From JANLQX01 sp031381685 (GTDB lineage: Bacteria; Actinomycetota; Acidimicrobiia; Acidimicrobiales; JANYDT01), in assembly GCA_031381685.1 (NCBI GenBank), contig JANMYF010000205.1:1-18277 (forward strand): a DNA stretch of 18,277 bases. Reading direction: 5' to 3'. Shown here piece by piece: positions 1 through 6,770 of the stretch. The position numbers and the translations under genes are program-made. The first letter of the stretch is position 1; each line of letters starts with the position of its first letter. The notes beneath the pieces were generated by a model. It was not told the origin of the DNA and did no database searches. It worked only from the letters and a program-made list of their open reading frames with translations.

Positions 1-798
1 CCCCCAGAAGAACCGGTGCCAGTTGGCCAGGCCCGAAACCCCGTCGAACGCGGCGCTGATCGGATAGCCGACGTAGCTCCACTTCTCGAACGACGGCCGG
101 CCCACGAGGGCGATGCGGGCACCTTCGGCAAGGAAGCCCGACACGCCGAGGATCAGGAAGTTGATGAGGATGACCGCATCTTCAGGACGGTTCTTGATGC
201 GGATGCGGTAGACCCGCTGCACGTAGCGGCGGTACATCGCCCACATAATGCCGCCGATGAAGAGCAGACCGGCCGTCTCACCGAACGCGGCATAGCCGCG
301 GTACACATCGCCGTGGAGAAACTTGAGGCCGTTCGGAAGCTGGTGGTCGATCTCGAGGACGGTGGTCACGGCGAACAGGCCGATGAAGCCGAAGTAGATC
401 ATCGAGTGCATGAGACCGGCACCGCGGTCACGCATGAGCGTCTGCATGTAGACGCCGGACCGGAAGTCGGCCATTCGGCGCTTGGCGTTCTTCGACGTCG
501 TCCGCCGGTTGTCGGGCGCTCCGCGCTCCCAGTTCTTCACCCGCTGGGCGAAGAGCCACGCGCCCGTGAGGAACAGGATCGGAAGAACCGTGTAGAAACC
601 TGCTTTGACCGCCGCCGGGATGTTGGCGAAGACCGTACGGTGGATCTCGGAGTCACCGTGCCATTGATTGACGGTGGCGGCGATGCCCGACGCGGCGGTG
701 ACGGTGGCCATCACCCCGCCGACGACAAGCGCCAACACGCTCGGCGAGAGCCGCTTTTTCTTCGGGGTCGTGGACGCGTCAGCCGGCGCAGTTGTCAT
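1..798 (-). CDS. Membrane (Fe-S)-binding reductase, N-terminal part (runs off the window)
   Basis: An uninterrupted minus-strand frame of 266 codons starts at the ATG at 798 and leaves the window, so only the N-terminal membrane portion is present. After a basic N terminus (KKKR near residues 13-16) there are hydrophobic segments near residues 19-35, 66-82, 127-148, 173-187 and 209-221. Between them are conserved-looking pieces such as LMHSMIYFGFIGLF (129-142) with His131, FLHGDVYRGYAAFGE (160-174), and the ending NWHRFFWG. This layout is typical of the nitrate-reductase-gamma-like membrane domain at the front of actinobacterial 'iron-sulfur-binding reductases' (Rv0338c type). In that family a C-terminal half with cysteine-rich Fe-S and CCG motifs follows; here it would lie outside the window. 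The likely role is electron transfer at the cytoplasmic membrane with an unknown partner. It is divergent from udk. No Shine-Dalgarno is seen, and a TACCGT hexamer lies 10 nt before the start. Confidence 0.8.
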   Translation of the reverse strand, partial: MTTAPADASTTPKKKRLSPSVLALVVGGVMATVTAASGIAATVNQWHGDSEIHRTVFANIPAAVKAGFYTVLPILFLTGAWLFAQRVKNWERGAPDNRRTTSKNAKRRMADFRSGVYMQTLMRDRGAGLMHSMIYFGFIGLFAVTTVLEIDHQLPNGLKFLHGDVYRGYAAFGETAGLLFIGGIMWAMYRRYVQRVYRIRIKNRPEDAVILINFLILGVSGFLAEGARIALVGRPSFEKWSYVGYPISAAFDGVSGLANWHRFFWG

Positions 799-808
799 AC
801 GGACGCAA

Positions 809-814
809 ACGGTA
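809..814 (-). promoter_or_regulatory. Candidate -10 element of the Fe-S reductase gene
   Basis: On the minus strand TACCGT lies 10 nt before the ATG at 798, with no ribosome binding site between. It fits the TANNNT pattern seen before several starts in this window. The match is weak taken alone. Confidence 0.3.
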
Positions 815-851
815 GCCGTCGGCGCCTCAGGGGGGTGAACCGGCTGGCTGC

Positions 852-857
852 TAGACA
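852..857 (+). promoter_or_regulatory. Candidate -10 element of udk
   Basis: TAGACA is followed by 8 nt and then the ATG of udk. No purine-rich Shine-Dalgarno sequence lies between, so transcription may start at or next to the start codon. No convincing -35 box is seen. Confidence 0.35.
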
Positions 858-865
858 CGTCGAAC

Positions 866-1540
866 ATGACCCGATCGTCGTCCCCTGCTGCGGAAAACGT
901 CGACGGTCGGCGACTGGTGATCGGCGTCGCCGGCGGGACCGGTTCGGGAAAGAGCACGGTGGCCGACCGGGTCATCGAGAAGGTCGGACACGACCAGGTG
1001 TCGGTGATCGCGCTCGATTCGTACTACCTGGACCAGGCCCACCTCGCACTGGAGGCGAGGGCAGCGGTGAACTACGACCACCCGGAAGCCTTCGATTGGG
1101 AACTTCTTCGTCTCCACGTGCAGGCCCTCATCGACGGGGCTCCCGTTGACGTGCCCGTCTACGACTTCTCGACGTTCACCCGCACTGATCGGGTCGAGAA
1201 GCTTCTACCGGCGCCGATCGTGGTGGTGGAGGGCATTCTGGTGCTCTGGGATGCCGGACTCCGCGCGCTCATGGACCTGAAGGTGTTCGTTGACGCCGAC
1301 CCCGACGTGCGTTTCATCCGCCGTCTCACGCGCGACGTCGCCGAGCGGGGGCGAACCACGGAATCCGTCATCAACCAATACCTCGAGACGGTACGTCCCG
1401 CCCATCTCAACTTCGTGGAACCGTCGAAGCGCTACGCCGACGTGATCATCCCCCACGGCGGCAAGAACGAGCCGGCCCTGCAGATGCTGGCCGCTCGCGT
1501 GGACGTGTTCAGTAACGCTTGGGTGCCGGCCGCTGAGTAA
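866..1540 (+). CDS. udk: Uridine kinase
   Basis: This 224-residue protein matches uridine/cytidine kinase in length and motifs. It phosphorylates uridine (and cytidine) with NTP in the pyrimidine salvage pathway in the cytoplasm. The P-loop GGTGSGKST is at residues 23-31. ALDSYY at 49-54 is the substrate-side Asp-Ser-Tyr-Tyr motif, and NYDHPEAFD at 69-77 is the family's 'NFDHP' signature. A VVEGILVL strand near residue 120, RRLTRD near 152 and an arginine-rich lid (RGRT) complete the NMP-kinase-like fold. The start at 866 is chosen because it leaves about 16 residues before the first beta strand and has a TAGACA hexamer 8 nt upstream. The gene is divergent from the Fe-S reductase and convergent with tRNA-Gly. 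Identification is firm at family level. Confidence 0.93.
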   Translation: MTRSSSPAAENVDGRRLVIGVAGGTGSGKSTVADRVIEKVGHDQVSVIALDSYYLDQAHLALEARAAVNYDHPEAFDWELLRLHVQALIDGAPVDVPVYDFSTFTRTDRVEKLLPAPIVVVEGILVLWDAGLRALMDLKVFVDADPDVRFIRRLTRDVAERGRTTESVINQYLETVRPAHLNFVEPSKRYADVIIPHGGKNEPALQMLAARVDVFSNAWVPAAE

Positions 1541-1559
1541 GGGCCCGAGCCCGTCGGGT

Positions 1560-1591
1560 CACAGAGAGCGGATGACACAGAGAGCGGATGA
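1560..1591. repeat. Perfect 16-bp tandem duplication covering the tRNA-Gly 3' end
   Basis: CACAGAGAGCGGATGA occurs twice back to back (1560-1575 and 1576-1591). The second copy includes the last bases of the tRNA-Gly acceptor strand, so the 3' end of the tRNA plus flank is duplicated just outside the gene. It could be replication slippage or a trace of integration at the tRNA; no integrase or element is present. Confidence 0.85.
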
Positions 1592-1653
1592 CGGGAATCG
1601 AACCCGCATTCTCAGCTTGGGAAGCTGATGTCCTACCATTGAACGACATCCGC
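1583..1653 (-). tRNA. tRNA-Gly (anticodon CCC)
   Basis: The minus strand folds into a 71-nt cloverleaf. The acceptor GCGGATG pairs with CATCCGC, the D arm is GTTC/GGAC around AATGGTA, and the anticodon stem TCAGC/GCTGA encloses the loop TTCCCAA, giving anticodon CCC. The T arm has the loop TTCGATT. Discriminator base is U and CCA is not encoded. It reads GGG glycine codons. Confidence 0.93.
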
Positions 1654-1663
1654 AGCGCAACGC

Positions 1664-1669
1664 AGTGTA
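1664..1669 (-). promoter_or_regulatory. Candidate -10 of tRNA-Gly
   Basis: TACACT on the minus strand ends 10 nt before the tRNA 5' end and matches TANNNT well. A matching -35 box at standard spacing was not found. Confidence 0.45.
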
Positions 1670-1790
1670 GCGGTGCCGTTCGGTTCGTCCGTCAGGTGAA
1701 CCGCCCGTCCGCTCACGGCGAAGAGTTTCGGACCGGTTTGAACAATTGGGGAAGCGCTGTCGTAATCCCATGGCAAACGTTTCCCTCCGA

Positions 1791-1795
1791 AGGAG
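1791..1795 (+). promoter_or_regulatory. Ribosome binding site fixing the start of the TPR gene
   Basis: AGGAG lies 7 nt before the ATG at 1803. This selects that ATG over an upstream in-frame one at 1746 and places a clean signal peptide at the N terminus. Confidence 0.75.
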
Positions 1796-1802
1796 TTCCG
1801 CG

Positions 1803-2360
1803 ATGAACCACAACCGACGTCTCTTCGTCCTCGCGTTGGCCGTTGGCCTCGCTGCTCTTCCGGCAACGGCGTTCGCCGCCGACGGTGGCGACCCGGTCAC
1901 GCCCCCATCGTCGGTCGCCGCACCGCTCACCCTCGGGGGTGCGTCGAGCGTTCCCCCGCCGGCATCGGTCGCGGGAGCGCCCGTCACGGTTCCGACGCTC
2001 CTCGCCGAAGGACGGACGGCGATCGCCGCCAAGAAGTGGACCGACGCCATTGTCGTGCTGAAGCAGGCCGAAGCACTCGACCCGAAGAACGCGGACGTCC
2101 AGAACCTTCTCGGCTTCTCCAGTCGGAACAACGGCGACTACAAGAGCGCGATGGCCCACTACGAGGCGGCGCTGAAGATCAATCCGAAGCACGTCGGTGC
2201 ACTCGAGTACCAGGGCGTGGCCTACGTCCTGCTGGGCCAGAGTTCCAAGGCCAAGGCCAACCTGGCCGCCTTGCAGAAGATCTGTGGAGCGACCTGCGCG
2301 CAGTACAAGGACCTCGCGGCTGCTCTGAGGGCCGCCCCGAAGAGCAAGAAGAAGTACTGA
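1803..2360 (+). CDS. Secreted tetratricopeptide-repeat protein
   Basis: A 185-residue protein with a classic Sec signal peptide: basic MNHNRR, a hydrophobic core LFVLALAVGLAALP, then an Ala-x-Ala cleavage site near ATAFAA. A Pro/Ser/Val-rich linker of about 35 residues follows. Then come two to three TPR-like helical repeats: the stretch from LLAEGRTAIAAKKW to EALDPKNA, next the one ending in ALKINPKH, and a third beginning GALEYQGVAYVLLGQ. TPR repeats bind proteins, so it may be a small periplasmic or cell-wall scaffold; no catalytic motif is seen. Cysteines in KICGATCAQ near the C terminus could form a disulfide. The gene stands alone between two minus-strand tRNAs, with its own Shine-Dalgarno and a strong terminator. 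The specific function is unknown. Confidence 0.8.
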   Translation: MNHNRRLFVLALAVGLAALPATAFAADGGDPVTPPSSVAAPLTLGGASSVPPPASVAGAPVTVPTLLAEGRTAIAAKKWTDAIVVLKQAEALDPKNADVQNLLGFSSRNNGDYKSAMAHYEAALKINPKHVGALEYQGVAYVLLGQSSKAKANLAALQKICGATCAQYKDLAAALRAAPKSKKKY

Positions 2361-2394
2361 CGGTCGTCGCGGATCGGTTCGTCCGGCCGACAGA

Positions 2395-2430
2395 AAACGC
2401 CTCTGGAGGTTCAACCCTCCAGAGGCGTTT
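2395..2430. terminator. Bidirectional intrinsic terminator
   Basis: AAACGCCTCTGGAGG and CCTCCAGAGGCGTTT form a perfect 15-bp stem around a 6-nt loop (TTCAAC). T-runs appear on the 3' side whichever strand is read. It lies between the convergent TPR gene and tRNA-Lys and can end both transcripts. Confidence 0.9.
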
Positions 2431-2461
2431 GTCGTTTCCGGGTTCTTGCGAACCGAGGTTG

Positions 2462-2534
2462 TAGGCCGCCGGGGTCTCGATCCCCGCACCAACAGATTAA
2501 AAGTCTGTTGCTCTACCGGATGAGCTAGCGACCC
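2462..2534 (-). tRNA. tRNA-Lys (anticodon TTT), with unusual core bases
   Basis: The minus strand folds into a 73-nt cloverleaf. The acceptor GGGTCGC pairs with GCGGCCT (G1-U72 and U4-G69 wobbles), the D arm is GCTC/GAGC, and the anticodon stem ACAGA/TCTGT encloses CTTTTAA. The T stem CGGGG/CCCCG encloses ATCGAGA. The T loop begins with A instead of the near-invariant U54, and positions 15/48 read U/G rather than purine/pyrimidine. Discriminator is A; CCA is not encoded. All four stems form, so it is probably functional. Confidence 0.88.
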
Positions 2535-2541
2535 GTCGGAC

Positions 2542-2547
2542 AATGTA
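2542..2547 (-). promoter_or_regulatory. Candidate -10 of tRNA-Lys
   Basis: TACATT on the minus strand ends 7 nt before the tRNA 5' end, a good TANNNT match at the expected distance. No clear -35 box is seen. Confidence 0.45.
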
Positions 2548-2595
2548 GACGACCATCGCGGCGTTTCCGGTCGGCGAAACGGCCACACTGGTGGC

Positions 2596-3297
2596 GTGGG
2601 AACCAAACGGATGTTGGTGATCGAGCACGAGGCGGACTCCGGCGCGGCGATGCTCGGGGATCGCGCGAGGTGGCACGGGATCGACCTCGATGTTCGCGTC
2701 CCGACGGCCAAGAACCTTCCGGAGTCGACGGAGGGATACGACGCCGTTCTGTCGCTCGGGGCCTCTCCGGGAGTGAACGATCCCGACGTCGCATGGTGGC
2801 TCGACGCTCACCTGGACCTTCTCCGCGACGCGGATCGGCGCGCCATCCCCGTCTTCGGAGTGTGCTTCGGAGCGCAGGCACTCTCGGTCGCGCTGGGGGG
2901 GAGGGTTGAGCGGGCGTCCGTCCCGGAAGTCGGCTGGTACACGGTGAGAAGTACGCACCCCGACCTCATCGAGTCGGGCCAGTGGTTGCAGTGGCACGTC
3001 GACTGCGTCGCCGTAACGCCTCCCGGTGCGACCGTGCTCGCGTCGTCGCCGGTTTGTGTGCAGGCCTATGCGGTGGGACCGCATCTCGCGGTCCAGTTCC
3101 ACCCCGAGGTCACGGTCGCCGAGGTGACGTCCTGGAGCCAAGGCGACCCGGGAGGACCGCCTTCAGCCGGCACGTCATCCGAGGACATCCTGGCGCAATT
3201 CTCGGAGTTGGCCGACGCCGGCCGCGAGCGGGCCAACCGTTTGATGGACCGCTTCTTGCTGCGCGCCGGAGTGATCGAATCCGACCGGACCCTGTAG
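2596..3297 (+). CDS. Class I glutamine amidotransferase-like protein
   Basis: This 233-residue protein has the GATase1 fold and an intact triad: nucleophile Cys90 in the elbow FGVCFGAQ (residues 87-94), then His169 and Glu171 in VQFHPE. Such domains hydrolyse glutamine and pass ammonia to a partner, or act on gamma-glutamyl substrates when stand-alone. The sequence resembles the stand-alone GMP-synthase-like (GuaA N-terminal type) amidotransferases; the pattern SLGASPGVND near residue 53 is the usual region before the nucleophile. No synthetase partner is adjacent, so the substrate is unknown. The GTG at 2596 leaves three residues before the first strand (RMLVIEHE). A CACACT hexamer lies 6 nt before it and no Shine-Dalgarno is visible. 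The last 50 or so residues form an extra polar helical tail. Confidence 0.82.
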   Translation: MGTKRMLVIEHEADSGAAMLGDRARWHGIDLDVRVPTAKNLPESTEGYDAVLSLGASPGVNDPDVAWWLDAHLDLLRDADRRAIPVFGVCFGAQALSVALGGRVERASVPEVGWYTVRSTHPDLIESGQWLQWHVDCVAVTPPGATVLASSPVCVQAYAVGPHLAVQFHPEVTVAEVTSWSQGDPGGPPSAGTSSEDILAQFSELADAGRERANRLMDRFLLRAGVIESDRTL

Positions 3298-3327
3298 CGC
3301 GAACCTTCCGGGCCGGGAGGCCGACCG

Positions 3328-3349
3328 TGCGGCAGAACACCTCCCAACG
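3328..3349 (-). repeat. Solo unit of the CGTTGGGAG repeat family (copy A)
   Basis: On the minus strand this reads CGTTGGG followed by AGGTGTTCTGCCGCA and begins 1 nt after the stop codon of the cyclophilin gene. Its first 19 nt are identical to 16058-16076 in copy C. It lies in the convergent gap between that gene and the amidotransferase. Short flanks CCGACCG and CGGTC could add a hairpin around it. Confidence 0.75.
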
Positions 3350-3350
3350 G

Positions 3351-3911
3351 TCAGTCGGATTCGGTGATCGTGACGGAGTTGATGACGACGTCGGTGTGGG
3401 GGCGGTCGTTGCGGTCGGTCGGGACCTGCTGGATGGCTTCGACGACGTCGAGGCCTTTGACGACCTTGCCGAACAGCGAATACGAGGGGGGCAGACGGAT
3501 GCCGCTCGGACCGCTGATGACGAAGAACTGGCTGCCGTTGGTGTTGGGACCGGCATTGGCCATGGCCAGCGAGCCGAGTTCGTAGCGCCCCGGCTTGGGG
3601 AGCTCATCGGCGAAGCGGTATCCCGGTCCGCCGCGACCCGAGCCCTCGGGGTCGCCACCCTGGAGGACGAAGTCCTTGATGATGCGGTGGAAGATGATGC
3701 CCTCGTAGTAGTGGTACCGGGCCAGGAACACGAAGTTGTTGACGGTGAGCGGCGCACCGATCGGGTCGAGCGCAATGCGCAGCTCGCCCATCGAGGTGTC
3801 CATGACCGCCCCGTAGGTCTTCGCCGGGTCGATGCACATCGGCGGCGGTGCCGAGAACTTCTGGGTTTTGGGACTGGAGCCGTCAGCGGCCGGGCAAGCA
3901 GGGGTGGACAT
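3351..3911 (-). CDS. Cyclophilin-type peptidyl-prolyl cis-trans isomerase, no membrane anchor
   Basis: A 186-residue cyclophilin that catalyses cis-trans isomerisation of X-Pro bonds during protein folding. The core from about residue 33 has FHRIIKDFVLQGGDP (74-88), containing the catalytic Arg76 and Gln84 equivalents. It also has AMANAGPNTNGSQFFV (116-131) and SLFGKVVKGLDVVE (145-158). There is no signal peptide or membrane segment, so it is probably cytoplasmic. The N terminus carries a short extension with Cys6 and Cys26, 20 residues apart, followed by IDPAKTY; the upstream paralogue has the same arrangement. A GAGG Shine-Dalgarno lies 7 nt before the ATG at 3911, and a TACCTT hexamer further upstream could be its -10. 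It is the downstream partner of the anchored cyclophilin, 104 bp away. Confidence 0.92.
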   Translation of the reverse strand: MSTPACPAADGSSPKTQKFSAPPPMCIDPAKTYGAVMDTSMGELRIALDPIGAPLTVNNFVFLARYHYYEGIIFHRIIKDFVLQGGDPEGSGRGGPGYRFADELPKPGRYELGSLAMANAGPNTNGSQFFVISGPSGIRLPPSYSLFGKVVKGLDVVEAIQQVPTDRNDRPHTDVVINSVTITESD

Positions 3912-4015
3912 GACAGAACCTCGTTCTGATTTGAAGGCGAGTGGCGCGAAGGTAGTGCGAGTTTGGTCGTCTTGTGGACGTCGTGAGGACGCGGTCTGCC
4001 CGAGGGCGGATGCGC

Positions 4016-4879
4016 TCAGCCTGAAGTGGTCGTCGGGACGAGTCCGGTGACGCCGGGGATCCGCTTGGTGTCTTCCCCCTTGGCCGTGACCGTGATGCTG
4101 GTGATCGTGATCGGGCGCTGCGGAGCCAGTTCCTGGCCGTCGGGTGTGGGCGGCACGCCGAGTGCGTCGATGGCGTCGAGGGTCTTGGTTCCCTTCACGA
4201 CGCGGGCGAACACGGACGAGGTGTTCGGGATGTTCTCCCCGTTCTTGCCGGTCACGACGAAGAACTGGCTCCCGTTCTGGTTCGGTCCGGAGTTCGCCAT
4301 CGCCACCGTGCCGATCTGGAACTTGGCGTTCGGAGAGATTTCGTCGGGAATCGTGTAGCCGGGTCCGCCGGTGCCGTTGGCCTTCGGGTCGCCCCCCTGG
4401 ATGATGAATCCCGGGATGACCCGGTGAAAGGTGAGGCCGTTGTAGAAGCCCTTGCGGGCGAGGAACACGAAGTTGTTGGTGGTCAGCGGAGCCCGCTGCT
4501 GGTCGAGTTCGATGGTGAACTCACCCTCCGACGTGGCGATGACGGCTCGGTAACGAGCCTTCGGGTCGATGCACTGGACCGGTGCCGCCGTGAAGGCTTT
4601 CGCCGTCGTCGGGGCGTCATCCGGAAGCGGGCACGTTGGGAGAACGGCGACAACGGGTGCAACCGTCGCCGGAACCTGCGTCGTCACCGCGGTGGTGTCG
4701 GCCGCCGTCGCGGTGGTCTCCACGGTGGGGGTGACGATGTCTTCCGTCGTGGGCGCGTCCTTCGCCAGTGAGAACGCGCTCGCCACGCCGAGGAGGAGGA
4801 TCCCGATCACGGCGCCGGCGGCGAGGCGGCCGCCGATCTTGCCGTGGTCGTCGCCGACCTCGCGTCTCGCCTTGTTCAC
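4016..4879 (-). CDS. Membrane-anchored cyclophilin-type peptidyl-prolyl isomerase
   Basis: With the GTG start at 4879 the protein has 287 residues. A hydrophobic segment AAGAVIGILLLGVASAFSLA near residues 19-38 anchors it. A Thr/Val/Pro-rich linker (about 40-80) follows, then a cyclophilin domain to the C terminus. Catalytic signatures are FHRVIPGFIIQGGDP (151-165; Arg153, Gln161) and NQNGSQFFV. The domain should act outside the membrane as a folding catalyst. Cys83 and Cys103 precede IDPKARY and repeat the Cys spacing of the neighbouring paralogue. The frame is open further upstream to an ATG at 4984. The GTG is preferred because the longer N terminus is Arg-rich and unlike cyclophilins, and because TAGCGT lies 7 nt before the GTG. 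Tandem duplication of the two isomerases is likely. Confidence 0.88.
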   Translation of the reverse strand: MNKARREVGDDHGKIGGRLAAGAVIGILLLGVASAFSLAKDAPTTEDIVTPTVETTATAADTTAVTTQVPATVAPVVAVLPTCPLPDDAPTTAKAFTAAPVQCIDPKARYRAVIATSEGEFTIELDQQRAPLTTNNFVFLARKGFYNGLTFHRVIPGFIIQGGDPKANGTGGPGYTIPDEISPNAKFQIGTVAMANSGPNQNGSQFFVVTGKNGENIPNTSSVFARVVKGTKTLDAIDALGVPPTPDGQELAPQRPITITSITVTAKGEDTKRIPGVTGLVPTTTSG

Positions 4880-4886
4880 GGTGTCG

Positions 4887-4892
4887 ACGCTA
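4887..4892 (-). promoter_or_regulatory. TAGCGT -10 element, leaderless start of the anchored cyclophilin
   Basis: TAGCGT on the minus strand is followed by exactly 7 nt and the GTG at 4879. The same hexamer with the same 7-nt spacing occurs before the receiver-domain gene at 15915. Confidence 0.5.
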
Positions 4893-5105
4893 CTGGCCGA
4901 ACGCACGGAATCGGTGGCTTCTCGCCAGGGCGCGCGGCCGACCCGACGGTGCGACGTGAACAGGCCGCGGGGACACGCCACCATGTCGGATCGACGTCCG
5001 CGATGCCCGTTCGAGGCTCTCCCGGTCGCACGCGGTGCGGGCCGGTAGGATCAGCGTGGCGTTCGCCTGAGATGGCGGGCGCGCTTTTTTCCGGATCCTT
5101 TTGTC

Positions 5106-6707
5106 ATGGTTCGTCGAGCTTCCCCGTCCCCGCGTTCGTTCACCTGGCGTTGGCTTGTGCCGATGCTGGGTTTCGTCGCGCTCGCGATTCCGTCCGGCGT
5201 CGTTGCCCAGGACGTTCCGCCAGATCCGGATCCGACCACTGTGCCGTCGACGATTCCGCCGTCGACAAGCCCGCCATCGACGATCCCCCCGACGGCTCCC
5301 CCGGTGACGGCCCCGCCGTCCACGGCCGCCCCGGCCCCGCCGGCGGCCATGCTCCCCCCGATGATCGTGCCGTCGGCAGAGGAGCTCACCGCCGCCTCGT
5401 CGACGACTGGCGTGGAGCAGACAACGACCTCTTCGTCGACGTCGACGACAGAGACCACGTCGTCGACGACCACCACCATCGTGATCCAGGTCTTCGACGA
5501 CTACAGCGAGGAGGTCAGCATCGACGACCAGCCGCCGCCGTTCAAGCCGGTACTTCCTCCCCTGTCGATCTCGCTTCCCCGCAACATCGAGCTGGAGAAG
5601 GCCCTGGCCAAGCTCAGCGCTCAGCAGAAGCGCATCGTCGACGAAGCGCAGAAGCAGGCGGACAAGGCAACGGAGCGAATCGCCGCCGCCCAACGCGAGC
5701 TGGACGCGTTGCAGCTCCGTGAGGACGAATTGCGGGCCCGGCGGCTGCGACTCACCCAGAAGAAAGAGGCCACCGCGATCAAGATCCGCGCTCGGGCGCT
5801 GCGGATCTACGCCGGCGAGGGAGTCGCCGACCTCGACCTTCTCCTGCGCTCGGAGGACGCCAACGAGTTCGCCCGAAACATCGACATCATCGGCGTTGCC
5901 CAACGACGCGACGCTGCACTGATCGAGGAATTCCGCGACGACGAGCGCAAGATCGATGAGAACGAGGCGGCTCTGGCGGCTCTGACCGAGCGCAAGAAAG
6001 CGGAGATCGAAGGCCTCATCATCGAGCAGGAGGTACTCGGGGAATCGTTGGCCACTCTGCAGGAACAGCTCAGCTTCGTGCTCAGCGGTCAGGCGATCGC
6101 ACTCGGAGGATTCGTGTTCCCGGTCGGGGCCCCGTTCAACTTCGCCAGCACGTTCGGCGCGCCCCGGATGACCGGGACGAAGTACGAACACACCCATCAG
6201 GGCAACGACATCTTCGCCCCGGGAGGCACGCCGCTCTACGCGACCAGCCGTGGCGTGATCGCCCGCAAAGCCGTGGCCGTGCTCGGCGGCAACAAGCTCT
6301 GGCTGGTCGCCGCCGACGGGACGCAGTATTACTACGCGCACTTATCAGCGTACGCCGAGGCCATCGAGGATGGCGCCGTGGTCGAAGCCGGGCAGGTTCT
6401 GGGCTACGTGGGAGACACCGGGAACGCCCGTGGGACCCCTCCCCACCTCCATTTCGAGATCCACCCCGGCGGCGGTGCGGCGATCGATCCCTATCCGATC
6501 CTCGACGCCGTCCGTCGCTCTGACGCCGGTCGGCTTCTGGACGCCTCGCGGGCCCTGTCCGCCACCACCACGACCACGCTCCCGCCGGGATCGGGGAACG
6601 CCGGAATCGGGGTGTCTCTGGAGCTCGCCATCGTGCCGGTCGACGCCTCGGCCGCCGGCGCGCTGCCAACGACGACCCTCGTGCCCGCCACCGCGACCAC
6701 GCGCTGA
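5106..6707 (+). CDS. Secreted coiled-coil M23 family metallopeptidase
   Basis: A 533-residue exported protein of EnvC/NlpD-like layout. A signal peptide occupies about residues 1-35 (basic start, hydrophobic LVPMLGFVALAIPSGVVA). A Pro/Thr/Ser-rich, probably disordered stretch follows (36-125). A charged coiled coil spans about 160-325. The LytM/M23 domain runs from about 335 to 470. Zinc ligands are visible as His364 and Asp368 in HQGND and His449 in the HLHFE motif (447-451), with His412 in YAHL as the catalytic histidine. All are present, so an active peptidoglycan endopeptidase is expected, with the coiled coil likely regulating or positioning it in the cell envelope. A short Thr-rich tail follows the domain. 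The ATG at 5106 starts the signal peptide directly; a GGAT at 5094-5097 is a weak ribosome site. It is divergent from the cyclophilins. Confidence 0.9.
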   Translation: MVRRASPSPRSFTWRWLVPMLGFVALAIPSGVVAQDVPPDPDPTTVPSTIPPSTSPPSTIPPTAPPVTAPPSTAAPAPPAAMLPPMIVPSAEELTAASSTTGVEQTTTSSSTSTTETTSSTTTTIVIQVFDDYSEEVSIDDQPPPFKPVLPPLSISLPRNIELEKALAKLSAQQKRIVDEAQKQADKATERIAAAQRELDALQLREDELRARRLRLTQKKEATAIKIRARALRIYAGEGVADLDLLLRSEDANEFARNIDIIGVAQRRDAALIEEFRDDERKIDENEAALAALTERKKAEIEGLIIEQEVLGESLATLQEQLSFVLSGQAIALGGFVFPVGAPFNFASTFGAPRMTGTKYEHTHQGNDIFAPGGTPLYATSRGVIARKAVAVLGGNKLWLVAADGTQYYYAHLSAYAEAIEDGAVVEAGQVLGYVGDTGNARGTPPHLHFEIHPGGGAAIDPYPILDAVRRSDAGRLLDASRALSATTTTTLPPGSGNAGIGVSLELAIVPVDASAAGALPTTTLVPATATTR

Positions 6708-6746
6708 TCTCTTCGCCTCGCAAGGACTCCAGGTCCGCGGTGTCTA

Positions 6747-6765
6747 TTAGGCACTCCTAAGCTTC
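6747..6765 (+). promoter_or_regulatory. DtxR/IdeR-like operator of the iron importer
   Basis: TTAGG and CCTAA form a perfect inverted repeat with a 4-nt spacer (6747-6760), the same spacing as in the left part of the DtxR consensus TTAGGTTAGCCTAACCTAA. Over the 19-nt box 12 positions match. It sits in the -35/-10 spacer region immediately upstream of the iron-binding-protein gene, so an iron-loaded repressor bound here would block transcription. Confidence 0.6.
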
Positions 6766-6770
6766 CGGGC

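Noticed and set aside
16..1149. Long plus-strand open frame of 377 codons across the left end.
   Set aside because: It is antisense to the Fe-S reductase and overlaps udk in another frame. Its product is Arg/His/Asp-rich with no recognisable motif, as expected from high-GC shadow frames.
1544..1558. CCCGA/TCGGG mini-hairpin just after udk, considered as a terminator.
   Set aside because: Only 5 bp with a 5-nt loop and no T-run; such matches arise by chance at this GC content.
4980..5105. Possible promoter TAGGAT (5046-5051) for the M23 peptidase gene.
   Set aside because: The hexamer is plausible, but there is no -35 at proper spacing and it lies 55 nt from the start, so I do not list it as a feature.
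4890..6341. Minus-strand frame of 483 codons opposite the M23 peptidase.
   Set aside because: The plus strand encodes a signal peptide, coiled coil and complete zinc motifs; the antisense product is a low-complexity Arg/Gly-rich sequence.
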